Assembly (NCBI GenBank): GCA_905212345.1
Contig: CAJMEC010000022.1
Span: 1-26,395 of the forward strand
DNA from: an uncultured Sutterella sp.
Lineage (GTDB): Bacteria; Pseudomonadota; Gammaproteobacteria; Burkholderiales; Burkholderiaceae_F
DNA length: 26,395 bases
Direction: 5' to 3'
The position numbers and the translations under genes were made by a program. Position 1 is the first letter of the stretch; each line of letters starts with the position of its first letter. The notes under the pieces were generated by a model. It saw nothing but the letters and a program-made list of their open reading frames with translations. It made no database searches and was not told where the DNA came from. This document shows, piece by piece, positions 1 through 7,738 of this stretch.

Positions 1-32
1 TTAAAAAAAATCGTTTGTTGGGATTGACTCAA

Positions 33-62
33 TGGCTGCCGAGAACCGGTGCCAGGTTTTTT
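33..62 (+). terminator. Terminator-like hairpin of an upstream gene
   Basis: TGGC at 33-36 pairs with GCCA at 51-54 and CCG at 39-41 pairs with CGG at 47-49, followed by GGTTTTTT to position 62. The stem is short and interrupted, so this is a moderate candidate. It would end transcription from a plus-strand gene left of the window. If real, it makes an ATG at position 32 an unlikely start for the autotransporter, because the hairpin would lie inside its coding region. Confidence 0.4.
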
Positions 63-104
63 ATCGTTTACGCATTTATCACTTGACAACAGGGGCTATA
101 TGTG

Positions 105-113
105 CCCCCCCCC
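105..113 (+). repeat. C9 homopolymer in the autotransporter leader
   Basis: Nine consecutive C residues lie 24 nt before the ATG at 138. The reading frame of the autotransporter is open through the tract back to position 32. The tract is therefore either in the 5' leader or in the first codons, depending on which start is used. Homopolymers of this length are known to slip in replication in phase-variable surface genes of other bacteria. That it does so here is inference. Confidence 0.85.
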
Positions 114-137
114 AGAAAAATTGCTCAAATCTAATAA

Positions 138-2437
138 ATGAACACTTTAATCAACTCATTTTTTCCAAAGTTGCGTTTGCTGTATCTCTAATTTTTACAA
201 CTTCTTTAAGCAGCGCAGGAGTTATTCACCTAGAGGGTAAAGCTGAATATCGCTTAGATGAACCTCATCAGACTGTTGACGGGATAGAAGCTTCAATTCA
301 ACCAAATATTAAAAATTCACAGTTCACCTTTAGTATCGAGAAGAATCAATCTTTAACAGTGATTGGTGATACAAAAGTAGAATCAGTTGCTGACGCGTTT
401 ATCCCTTCACACGATGAGGGGACTTATCTTTTCCACGTTCATGATGGAGGGGCTCTATTCTTAAATGGAGACGTTAATATCAAAGCCATTCACCCAAATG
501 AGCAGGTTGATGGCATAGGAAATAATGTTTTTTGGGCAATTGGTCAGAATTCAACAATTGAAATTGGAAATAAAAACTCGATAACGAAAGCTTGGGCACT
601 TGCGAAAAAACCAGATTTAATTTCAGCCAAGGAAGGTGCCAAAGTAATTGTCCATTCAGTTCATAACCAGTTCGTTGGCAACATTGATTTTTTGGGTGGT
701 GATATTGGTCAGAATAATTCTGAGGTTGTCATAACTTTCTCTGGGTCCGATTCCTACTGGTTTGGGGACGATCAATCATGGAGCAACACATCAGCTACTG
801 TCATCAACCCATCTGGATGGGAAGGAATTGCCGCTCAAGTCGGAATAAATCTGTTAATTGCCACTAATAATGACTATTTAGACTTAACTTTTGAGAATGG
901 CGCTCAGTGGAGTTATTTTGGTCTGTTAACTTCACAGGTAAAAACCAGCCAAGGCATTACGGCTGAATTTACTTCCACTCAAAAGCGTATATCAAAAATT
1001 ACATTAAATAAGGGTGGCATTATCAACCTTTTTGACGAGAATATTCAACAAAAATGGAAAGACATAGGATTACTTGATGTATGGAGTGAACTTAGCGAGG
1101 TAAATCACGATTACGTCCGCATCGGCGATCTAAAAGGAAATAATGGTATTTTTAGACTAGATTTGAACTCTGACTATCCATCTCAAAGTGATATGATCTT
1201 CATTGAGTCGTCGAAGCCTGGACAACATTTCATTGAACCCTATCGCCCCGAAGATCTAACTTCAGTTTCAGATACAAACCGATTGACTTTTGCCTTGACA
1301 GCAAAAGGCGCTAACAGTGTTTCTTTCGCTGACAAACAAAATATTTACGGCAATTCCTTATTCGATTATGAGCTGATTATCGACCATGAAAGAATAACAA
1401 TTGATGAAGATGATGAAGATTTAATCAAGAAGATTAATGAAGCCTTAGTAGGTATTTACAAAGATTTCGATGATTTTAATATCGTAGACTACAACGGCGG
1501 CACTCATTGGTACATTAAACGTCTTTTGACAAAAGAATCAGCCGCCTCCATTGGCATGCGCTCTGCCGGCTATGCAAGCTATGATTTAGCCGTTAACATG
1601 GACCGTCGCGACCGTCGTCTGCAAAATGCCGTCTTCCAAAATGATGAAAAAGACGGCCTGTGGGCCCGAGTCCAATACGGTGAAGCCGGCGCTGAGCATC
1701 TCTATAACGCTGACTTAACCACCGTCTATGTCGGCTATGAAAAGGCAACCTCAGTCGATAATCGCTTGGGCTTTAGCTTTGCCTACACGGACGGAGAATC
1801 GGACCTCAATGACTTGAAGGGTTCCGGGGACCTTAAGCGTTATGAGGCTTCTGTTTACGACACCTTAACGTTTGGTTCTCACTACCTGGACTTTGTTGCC
1901 CGTTTCGGTCAAGTGGATAACGAGTTTGACGTGACCAACCAGTCCGGTGCACTTACGACAACTGGTTCATTTGATCAAAAGTATGCGGCTCTTTCTGCTG
2001 AATACGGCTATAACTTTAAAGACGAACACAATGTCTTCATTGAGCCTCAAGTGCAATTGCAAGTGGCCTACCTCGGTGATTACAACTACCGCACAGAACG
2101 CAACATGAAGGTTGATGCCGATAGCGATATCAGTGTCATTGGGCGTGTTGGTCTCAGAACCGGTAAGACGTTTGAGTCCTCCGATTATATCGGTGAACTT
2201 TATGCCCGCGCCGATGTTTTGCACCAATTCACAGACGGCCAGGACGCACAGTTTAGCGACCTTAGCGATAAGGTCAATGTCACTTGGGGTAACAAGGACA
2301 CGTGGTCCACGTTCGGTGTCGGCGGCTACTTAAATTGGAAAGACAATATGTCCTTCCAAGTTGATGTAGAAAGAACAGCCGGCGGTGAAACGATTGACAC
2401 TTGGCTTGTGTCCGGTCGAGTCAATTACCTCTTCTAA
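138..2437 (+). CDS. Autotransporter (type Va) with C-terminal beta-barrel; frame break in the signal peptide
   Basis: This is a self-secreting surface protein. An N-terminal signal peptide sends it to the periplasm, and the C-terminal barrel carries the passenger across the outer membrane. The barrel covers about the last 265 residues (from GLWARVQYGEAG) and ends in NYLF with a terminal Phe, as usual for outer-membrane proteins. The roughly 500-residue passenger has pertactin-like beta-rich text but no catalytic motif I recognise, so adhesion or another surface role is only a guess. The best start is ATG 138, but the frame must gain 1 nt at the T6 tract (159-164) to join signal peptide and passenger. 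Read as given, the continuous open frame begins at ATG 32, inside a terminator-like hairpin and without a normal signal peptide. I see no strong Shine-Dalgarno sequence at either start. The passenger is much more AT-rich than the barrel. The gene stands alone and ends at a strong terminator. Confidence 0.85.
159..164 (+). repeat. T6 tract at the signal-peptide frame break
   Basis: Six T residues form codons 8 and 9 counted from the ATG at 138. With six T the frame from that ATG stops after 17 codons. With seven T it would read MNTLINSFFSKVAFAVSLIF and continue into the long open frame, giving a standard signal peptide. The tract is thus the natural place for an on/off or sequence-error frame break. 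Confidence 0.7.
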
Positions 2438-2458
2438 TCGTTTCGCTCTTTGAGTATC

Positions 2459-2494
2459 AATCGGCAAGCCTAAAAACTTGCCGATTGTGTTTTT
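2459..2494 (+). terminator. Rho-independent terminator of the autotransporter
   Basis: AATCGGCAAG (2459-2468) pairs perfectly with CTTGCCGATT (2477-2486) over an 8-nt loop, followed by a T-rich tail. It lies 21 nt after the autotransporter stop. Confidence 0.87.
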
Positions 2495-2562
2495 AAAGGT
2501 TTTTTCTTCACATTTTCAATTATTGGATTAACTTCTCATACTAATTCCAATACCAATTGAAT

Positions 2563-2582
2563 GTGACATAATTCTCTGTCAC
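2563..2582. promoter_or_regulatory. Dyad GTGACA-N8-TGTCAC upstream of the MFS gene
   Basis: A perfect 6-bp inverted repeat with an 8-nt spacer lies about 72 nt before the MFS start. Its left half overlaps CATAAT (2567-2572), which resembles a -10 box, but I see no good -35 element at the right distance. It could be an operator for a regulator of the transporter. The spacing does not fit the CRP/FNR pattern, and I cannot assign a regulator. Confidence 0.35.
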
Positions 2583-2588
2583 TTAATG

Positions 2589-2620
2589 GCTCGATGATTA
2601 ACCATCGGGCTTTTGCTTTT
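2589..2620 (+). terminator. Terminator or attenuator before the MFS gene
   Basis: GCTCGATG (2589-2596) pairs with CATCGGGC (2603-2610), with one G-T pair and a 6-nt loop, and TTTTGCTTTT follows. It sits 35 nt before the probable MFS ATG and downstream of the dyad. It may be a second terminator for autotransporter read-through, or an attenuator in the MFS leader if transcription starts near 2575. Confidence 0.6.
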
Positions 2621-2654
2621 ATCGGATTGCTTCGATTCCAAATCGTCATTATCC

Positions 2655-3908
2655 ATGGCCATTGAATTTGAAAAGAAATCACTTGCGCACCCGGAGGGCG
2701 ACGCCATCAAACGGCGAGGCTTTTCTTTTTTCGTGGCCGCTTTTTGTTTAATCACCTGCTTTGTCACGGCCGCGACCGCCATTCCCATGATGGCCTACTG
2801 GGTGCATGAACTAAAACTTTCCTCTTCAGAAGTGGCCATGAGCGTTGTAAGTTACTTCGCCGGCTGCGTTCTCACGCTTATCCTTTTTGCTCGTCTTTCC
2901 AATTTTTTAGGCAGAAAACCTGTTGTCATCGCGGCGCTTGGATTCGGCGCTATTGCCTGTTACTTATTTTCTGTCGGGCAATCGGCAAGCGATCTTTATA
3001 TTGGGCGCTTTCTTCAGGGACTTTCTTGCGGACTGGCAACGAGCGCTTGCATGTCCTGGGTCGTAGATACAGCGCCACCAGCCAGAGCATGGTTAGGCAC
3101 AGCCATGACTTCAGCCGGCCCCAACATTGGCCTATCGCTCGGAACACTTCTCACGGGGCTCATCATTGAATACAACGTCCTCAATCCGACACTTCTTTTT
3201 GATGCCTGTGTGGCTTTGCTCGTTTTCTGCATTGTCTTATCTGTCCTGGGTACCGAAACCATGCGATTAGGAACCGAAAGCATCGGCCAAGTGCTTATTC
3301 CCAAAATCGCGATTCCCACCCGCTTAAGACGGCTCTTCATTTTGAGCATCACCGCCTTTATCGGCACATGGGGTGTGAGCAGTTTCTTTCAAGGCTTCTC
3401 CGCTCAATTTGCTCAAATCGTATTTGGAGAAAGCAGCGTATTACTCGCAGCGATCACGTACTTGCTTTTAATTATTCCGATCGCTGTTTTCGGATTAGTG
3501 AGTGGGCGCTTTAATCCGAGCAAAACACTCCTGCTAATGAGTACAGTATTTCTATTTGGGGCAGGAGGCGTTTTCCTCACGCTTGATATGAAGTCTCCCG
3601 TTCTTTTTATGGTTTTTGTCCTCATTTGCGGCGTCGCGCAAGGCGGCACCTGCTGCAGCGGATTAAAACTATTACTCATGGATGCCACGTTACGTGAGCG
3701 AGCCGGTCTTATTTCCGCCTTATATTTAGGAGCCTACGTGGGATCCGGCATTCCGAATTTTTCAATTGGTCAATTGGCTAAAGACGTTCCCATGACAACC
3801 ATTGCAAACGGATTTTGCCTCTGGATTGCCGTCATGTGGCTCATCATCGTACTCAGTTTCATTTTGATCAAAAGAAAACCGACCGAAACTGAAAAGAAAC
3901 GCTTCTGA
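2655..3908 (+). CDS. Major facilitator superfamily (MFS) transporter
   Basis: This is a predicted inner-membrane secondary transporter of 417 residues with about 12 hydrophobic segments in two halves and a central break near the NFLGRKP-containing first half and the LRRLF segment. The loop between helices 2 and 3 reads ARLSNFLGRKP, which matches the MFS motif A (G-x3-D/R-x-GRK type). The overall character resembles drug or metabolite efflux permeases, but the substrate cannot be read from the sequence. I chose ATG 2655; the open frame extends to TTG 2613, but that codon lies in the tail of a terminator-like hairpin. No strong ribosome binding site is visible before either. The gene is single, between the autotransporter and prmB, and is preceded by a possible operator dyad and an attenuator-like hairpin. 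Only about 107 nt separates it from prmB, so read-through is possible. Confidence 0.85.
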   Translation: MAIEFEKKSLAHPEGDAIKRRGFSFFVAAFCLITCFVTAATAIPMMAYWVHELKLSSSEVAMSVVSYFAGCVLTLILFARLSNFLGRKPVVIAALGFGAIACYLFSVGQSASDLYIGRFLQGLSCGLATSACMSWVVDTAPPARAWLGTAMTSAGPNIGLSLGTLLTGLIIEYNVLNPTLLFDACVALLVFCIVLSVLGTETMRLGTESIGQVLIPKIAIPTRLRRLFILSITAFIGTWGVSSFFQGFSAQFAQIVFGESSVLLAAITYLLLIIPIAVFGLVSGRFNPSKTLLLMSTVFLFGAGGVFLTLDMKSPVLFMVFVLICGVAQGGTCCSGLKLLLMDATLRERAGLISALYLGAYVGSGIPNFSIGQLAKDVPMTTIANGFCLWIAVMWLIIVLSFILIKRKPTETEKKRF

Positions 3909-4015
3909 TTGGGCAATATTTCATAATTTTTGAATTTCTTTTCACGCTCCCCTCCACGAGCGTTCTGGGTTAAAATAGGACCCTGTTTTGAAGCTTGATT
4001 TTTAAAAGAATTTTT

Positions 4016-4918
4016 ATGATTACCGATAACGACGTTCATCAATGCCGACTACAAACCATCCGTGATGTCATCCGCTATGCGATGACGCAATTTGAGATTA
4101 ATAATATCTTCTGCGGTCATGGTTGCGCCGATACATACGAGGAAGCCTACTTCTTGGTGTTGCGTTCATTGAAGCTTAACTTCGAAGACTCGGATCGCTT
4201 CTGGGACGCCCGCGTTTCCAATGCGGAGCTCAAGATGCTTTTGGAACGAATCGAAAAGCGTGCCGTTGACAAAATCCCGACACCTTACCTTTTGCAAGAA
4301 GCTTGGTTAATTGACCATCCCTTCTATTGTGATGAACGCGTGATTATTCCCCGCTCCTACATTGCCGAGCTTTTAAAAGACGAATTGGCGCCTTGGGTTT
4401 CTAATCCTGAAAATGTTACGCGCGTGCTTGATTTGTGCACGGGCTCGGGTTGCTTGGGTATTATCGCGGCCGAAGTCTTCCCCAATGCCAAGGTTGACTG
4501 CGTGGATATCAGTCAGGATGCGCTCGATGTGGCCAAAATCAATGTTGAACGTTATGGCATGCAGGATCGAATCGAACTCATTAAGAGCGATCTTTTCAAT
4601 GAATTGGGTGACCGTCAGTACGACGTGATCATCAGCAATCCTCCGTATGTCACCCAAGAGGCGATGGACAACCTCCCCGGTGAATACCGTCACGAACCGG
4701 CTTTAGCTTTAGGGGCTGGAGACGACGGCCTGGATATCGTGCGCCGCCTGATGACGGATTCAAAAGCTCATCTCACGAACCGCGGTGTCATGGTGGTTGA
4801 AGTGGGTGATGGAAAAGACGCCTGTGAAGCGGCTTATCCCAAAGTGCCCTTTACATGGTTAGCCACTGAAAATGAAGATGCGATGGTCTATCTTTTGCGA
4901 AAGGATGAACTTCCGTAA
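4016..4918 (+). CDS. prmB: Ribosomal protein L3 N5-glutamine methyltransferase
   Basis: PrmB uses S-adenosylmethionine to methylate a glutamine side chain of ribosomal protein L3 during large-subunit assembly. The 300-residue protein has the glycine-rich SAM-binding motif DLCTGSGCLGI at about residues 139-149 and the catalytic NPPY motif at about 208-211. These are the marks of the HemK/Prm family. The segment VIIPRSYIAELL is typical of PrmB; the release-factor enzyme PrmC has a different text here. Length matches the family. I preferred ATG 4016 to TTG 3995 because the upstream codons add a non-conserved extension. The stop codon overlaps the next start as TAATG, so the ABC-F gene downstream is probably translationally coupled. 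Both proteins act on ribosomes. Confidence 0.92.
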   Translation: MITDNDVHQCRLQTIRDVIRYAMTQFEINNIFCGHGCADTYEEAYFLVLRSLKLNFEDSDRFWDARVSNAELKMLLERIEKRAVDKIPTPYLLQEAWLIDHPFYCDERVIIPRSYIAELLKDELAPWVSNPENVTRVLDLCTGSGCLGIIAAEVFPNAKVDCVDISQDALDVAKINVERYGMQDRIELIKSDLFNELGDRQYDVIISNPPYVTQEAMDNLPGEYRHEPALALGAGDDGLDIVRRLMTDSKAHLTNRGVMVVEVGDGKDACEAAYPKVPFTWLATENEDAMVYLLRKDELP

Positions 4919-6816
4919 TGCTTAGACTTCAAGACGTCAGTCTCATGCGAGGCGTGCGAGTGCTCTATTCGCACGCCACACTTTTGGCCAATCCCGGCGA
5001 AAGAATCGGTCTCGTGGGCGAAAACGGCTGCGGAAAATCGAGTCTGCTCGCTGCGATTTTAGGCGAAGTCCCCCTTGAAGCCGGTGAGATCAGCGCCCCG
5101 GCTCTTGAAAACATCGGTCACGTTGCTCAAGACATTGACACGGTTGACGAAGTCGCTATTGACTGGGTGCTCTCAGGCCACGCTCCCCTCATGGCCGCCA
5201 AAAAAGCCTTGGCTGAAGCCAGAGACGATATGAGTGTTGCCAGCGCGCACGCAACCTTGGCCGAACTCAACGAAGGCGCGATCACGGCGCAGGCCAAGAT
5301 CATCCTGCACGGTTTGGGTTTTACCGAAGAGATGACCACCCATCACGTCAAGGATTTCTCAGGCGGCTGGCGAAACCGCTTGGCTTTGGCGCGCGCGCTC
5401 ATGTGTCCGGCAGAGCTTTTGCTTCTTGACGAACCGACCAACCACCTGGACTTAGATAGCGTCATTTGGCTTGAAGCGTGGTTAAAACGCCAGCATGCGA
5501 CCACGGTTATCATCAGCCACGACCGTGAGTTCCTGGATCGCTCCGTTAACACCATTTGGAGCATTGAAGACAATACGATCCGCCGCTACGCGGGAAATTA
5601 CAGCGCCTTTGAAGCTTTGCGGGTAGAAAGACTTCGTGCCCAGGACGCTGCCGCTAAAGCCTATGAACGCGAAAGCGCCCACCTTCAAAGTTTTATTGAC
5701 CGATTCCGCTATAAAGCGACGAAGGCCCGCCAAGCGCAATCGCGCATCAAAATGCTCGAGCGCTTAAAAGCGGTCGAACCGGTGCGCGCCACCCGTGAAT
5801 GGCGCTTTGAATTCTTAAAGCCTGAACGCCTACCTGAACATTTGGTAGAAGCCCAATCCGTTGCCCTGGGGTACCGGGACACAGAAATTTTGCATGACGT
5901 GAAATTTTCCATTCGCGCCAGTGAGAGAATCGGTGTATTGGGTGTCAATGGAGCCGGCAAATCCACCTTGATTAAAGGAATTTGCAAGGAGCTCATCCCC
6001 ATGGCGGGTGAATTCCGATTCGGTCAGGGGCTTCAAATCGGCTACTTTGCCCAGCATCAGCTTGAGCAATTGCGAGGCGATGAAACCCCGCTACAACATC
6101 TTCGCCGCAAGGCGCCCGATGAACGAGAACAGGTTCTGCGGGACTTTCTTGGACGGTTTAAATTCAGCGGCGAGATGGTCAACGCACCGGTTAAGCCGTT
6201 TTCCGGCGGTGAAAAAGCCCGTCTGGCCTTGGCCCTTTTGGCTTGGGATAAACCGAATCTGATCGTGCTTGACGAACCCACCAATCACTTGGATATGCAA
6301 ACGCGCGAAGCGTTAACGATGGCGCTTTCCTCCTTTGAGGGCTCAGTCCTACTTGTTTCTCACGACAGACACCTTTTAGCTGCCACAACTGAACGGCTGA
6401 TGCTCGTACATGAGGGTAAAGTCAGTGAGTTTGACGGGGATCTTGATGATTACGCCAAGCTCGTTCTTGAAACACGCAAAGCTTCCCTTTCTGCTGAAAA
6501 AGCTAAAAGTGAAACGACATCCTCCTCGCCCAACAAGCGAGAGGCCAGACAACAGGCCGCGCTTGAGCGTCAACGCATTGCCAATTTAAAGAAACCTTTG
6601 CAAAAAGAACTGGCACAAGTTGAAAAGAAGTTGGAGCCGCTTTCATCAGAACTTAAAGCTTTGGATGCAAAGCTTGCCGACAGCAACTTTTACACCCAAG
6701 GCGATCAGGATGAAGTGGCCGCCGCGCTCAAGCGTCGCGGAGAGTTAAGCGTTGAGGTCGAGGCACTTGAAGCTCGATGGCTCGAACTATCCGAAGCTAT
6801 TGAAGCAGTGGTTTAA
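4918..6816 (+). CDS. ABC-F family ATPase (YheS/Uup type)
   Basis: ABC-F proteins are soluble twin ATPases that bind the ribosomal E site and rescue or tune stalled ribosomes; they lack membrane domains. This 632-residue protein has two complete nucleotide-binding domains. The first has Walker A GENGCGKSS (34-42), signature FSGGWRNR (147-154), Walker B LLLLDEP (167-173) and switch His 201. The second has GVNGAGKST (342-350), FSGGEKAR (428-435) and LIVLDEP (448-454). Between them, about 235-290, lies the charged helical linker that contacts the P-site tRNA in this family. A C-terminal coiled-coil-like region rich in Lys, Glu and Leu fills about 555-632. Length and layout best match the YheS branch; Uup is the alternative. 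The start overlaps the prmB stop by one base. Confidence 0.92.
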   Translation: MLRLQDVSLMRGVRVLYSHATLLANPGERIGLVGENGCGKSSLLAAILGEVPLEAGEISAPALENIGHVAQDIDTVDEVAIDWVLSGHAPLMAAKKALAEARDDMSVASAHATLAELNEGAITAQAKIILHGLGFTEEMTTHHVKDFSGGWRNRLALARALMCPAELLLLDEPTNHLDLDSVIWLEAWLKRQHATTVIISHDREFLDRSVNTIWSIEDNTIRRYAGNYSAFEALRVERLRAQDAAAKAYERESAHLQSFIDRFRYKATKARQAQSRIKMLERLKAVEPVRATREWRFEFLKPERLPEHLVEAQSVALGYRDTEILHDVKFSIRASERIGVLGVNGAGKSTLIKGICKELIPMAGEFRFGQGLQIGYFAQHQLEQLRGDETPLQHLRRKAPDEREQVLRDFLGRFKFSGEMVNAPVKPFSGGEKARLALALLAWDKPNLIVLDEPTNHLDMQTREALTMALSSFEGSVLLVSHDRHLLAATTERLMLVHEGKVSEFDGDLDDYAKLVLETRKASLSAEKAKSETTSSSPNKREARQQAALERQRIANLKKPLQKELAQVEKKLEPLSSELKALDAKLADSNFYTQGDQDEVAAALKRRGELSVEVEALEARWLELSEAIEAVV

Positions 6817-6850
6817 CAAATTCCCTATTTATTTAATTTTGCATAAAAAA

Positions 6851-7651
6851 ATGAAACAACAACGTACGATCAAGGCTCTTGCTCCTGTTCAATGTCCGGA
6901 GCATCCCTTCGCGCGCGTGCTCGTGCTTTTCATGAGTCTGGCTGTTTTCGCCTTACTGATTTGCGCACTCAATTTTGTTTTCCGCGAACTTTACATGGAT
7001 GTCTTTATCACTCAAACCGCTTTGGATAAAGTAGTGGTTAAAGATGAATACATCGACATTTGGATGGTCGGACTTCGATATGACGCGAAGCTTGCTTACT
7101 ATCTGATGCTGCCGGGTATTGTTGTCTCGCTTTTGGGTGCCTTGGGACCGGCCTTTTTCAGATTATGCTTAAAGATCATTGGCGTTTGGGTAACGTTGAG
7201 CGCCGCTTGGCTGATGGCAAGCACCTGCGCCAATATCCATGTTTTAGGTGCAACCGGATTGCCGCTTAACGCGGCCCAAGTCGATCTCTTTTTCAACGCT
7301 CCGTTTGCCAACCTTGCGGCTTATTCAAATTCCTACCCGATTTTCTTTGATACCGTCATGACGCTCTTTGTCACAGGTTTGTTTTTAGGCCTTTGGCATC
7401 GACTGACGACGATTTTCAGCACCTCGGGATTGTGGAGTCACGTGAACATGATTAATTGGCTCATTTGCCTGTGTTGCTTTTTCGGCTTGGTGTGGACTTC
7501 CGCTCAAACGAGCGTCACCTCCATGGATCCTCTCACAGCGGCTCAAGCCAAAATCAGCAAAATCCCGATGGTGAACTATATTGTGATGAATGCTCCTATG
7601 AGTATCCATTATTCAGATTCTCACGCAATATTAGGCGACACTACAAAATAG
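6851..7651 (+). CDS. Membrane-only paralogue of the LTA-synthase-like sulfatase
   Basis: This 266-residue protein has about five hydrophobic segments. It matches the N-terminal membrane part of its downstream neighbour: FRELYMD and the GLRYDAK segment correspond to IRELYFW and GLRFDAR, and VNYIVMNAPMSIHYS corresponds to INELVLNAPMALYYA. It stops exactly where the neighbour continues into its extracytoplasmic catalytic domain, so it has no metal site or nucleophile. I see no remnant of that domain downstream; a strong terminator follows after 12 nt. It may be a partner or regulator of the enzyme, or the stable remainder of a duplication. I preferred ATG 6851 because the open frame further upstream overlaps the ABC-F gene. 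The gene begins 34 nt after the ABC-F stop, so it probably belongs to the prmB operon. Confidence 0.8.
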   Translation: MKQQRTIKALAPVQCPEHPFARVLVLFMSLAVFALLICALNFVFRELYMDVFITQTALDKVVVKDEYIDIWMVGLRYDAKLAYYLMLPGIVVSLLGALGPAFFRLCLKIIGVWVTLSAAWLMASTCANIHVLGATGLPLNAAQVDLFFNAPFANLAAYSNSYPIFFDTVMTLFVTGLFLGLWHRLTTIFSTSGLWSHVNMINWLICLCCFFGLVWTSAQTSVTSMDPLTAAQAKISKIPMVNYIVMNAPMSIHYSDSHAILGDTTK

Positions 7652-7663
7652 TCACCTTTTAAC

Positions 7664-7691
7664 GGCGCCGTAAAAATCACGGCGCCTTTTT
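7664..7691 (+). terminator. Rho-independent terminator
   Basis: GGCGCCGT (7664-7671) pairs perfectly with ACGGCGCC (7679-7686) over a 7-nt loop, followed by TTTTTG. It closes the prmB, ABC-F and membrane-protein unit and separates the two LTA-synthase-like genes into different transcripts. Confidence 0.88.
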
Positions 7692-7738
7692 GTAACCAAG
7701 CTTTGATAATCCCTCGTCTAAAAAGCCTTTTCGCTAAA

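Noticed and set aside
32..137. Coding extension of the autotransporter from ATG 32
   Set aside because: It overlaps a terminator-like hairpin, has no ribosome binding site, gives an N-terminus that is not a signal peptide, and includes the C9 tract. It is kept only as an alternative.
3944..3961. ACGCTC/GAGCGT hairpin after the MFS gene as a terminator
   Set aside because: The stem is only 6 bp with an 8-nt loop and no T run on either strand, so a terminator cannot be supported.
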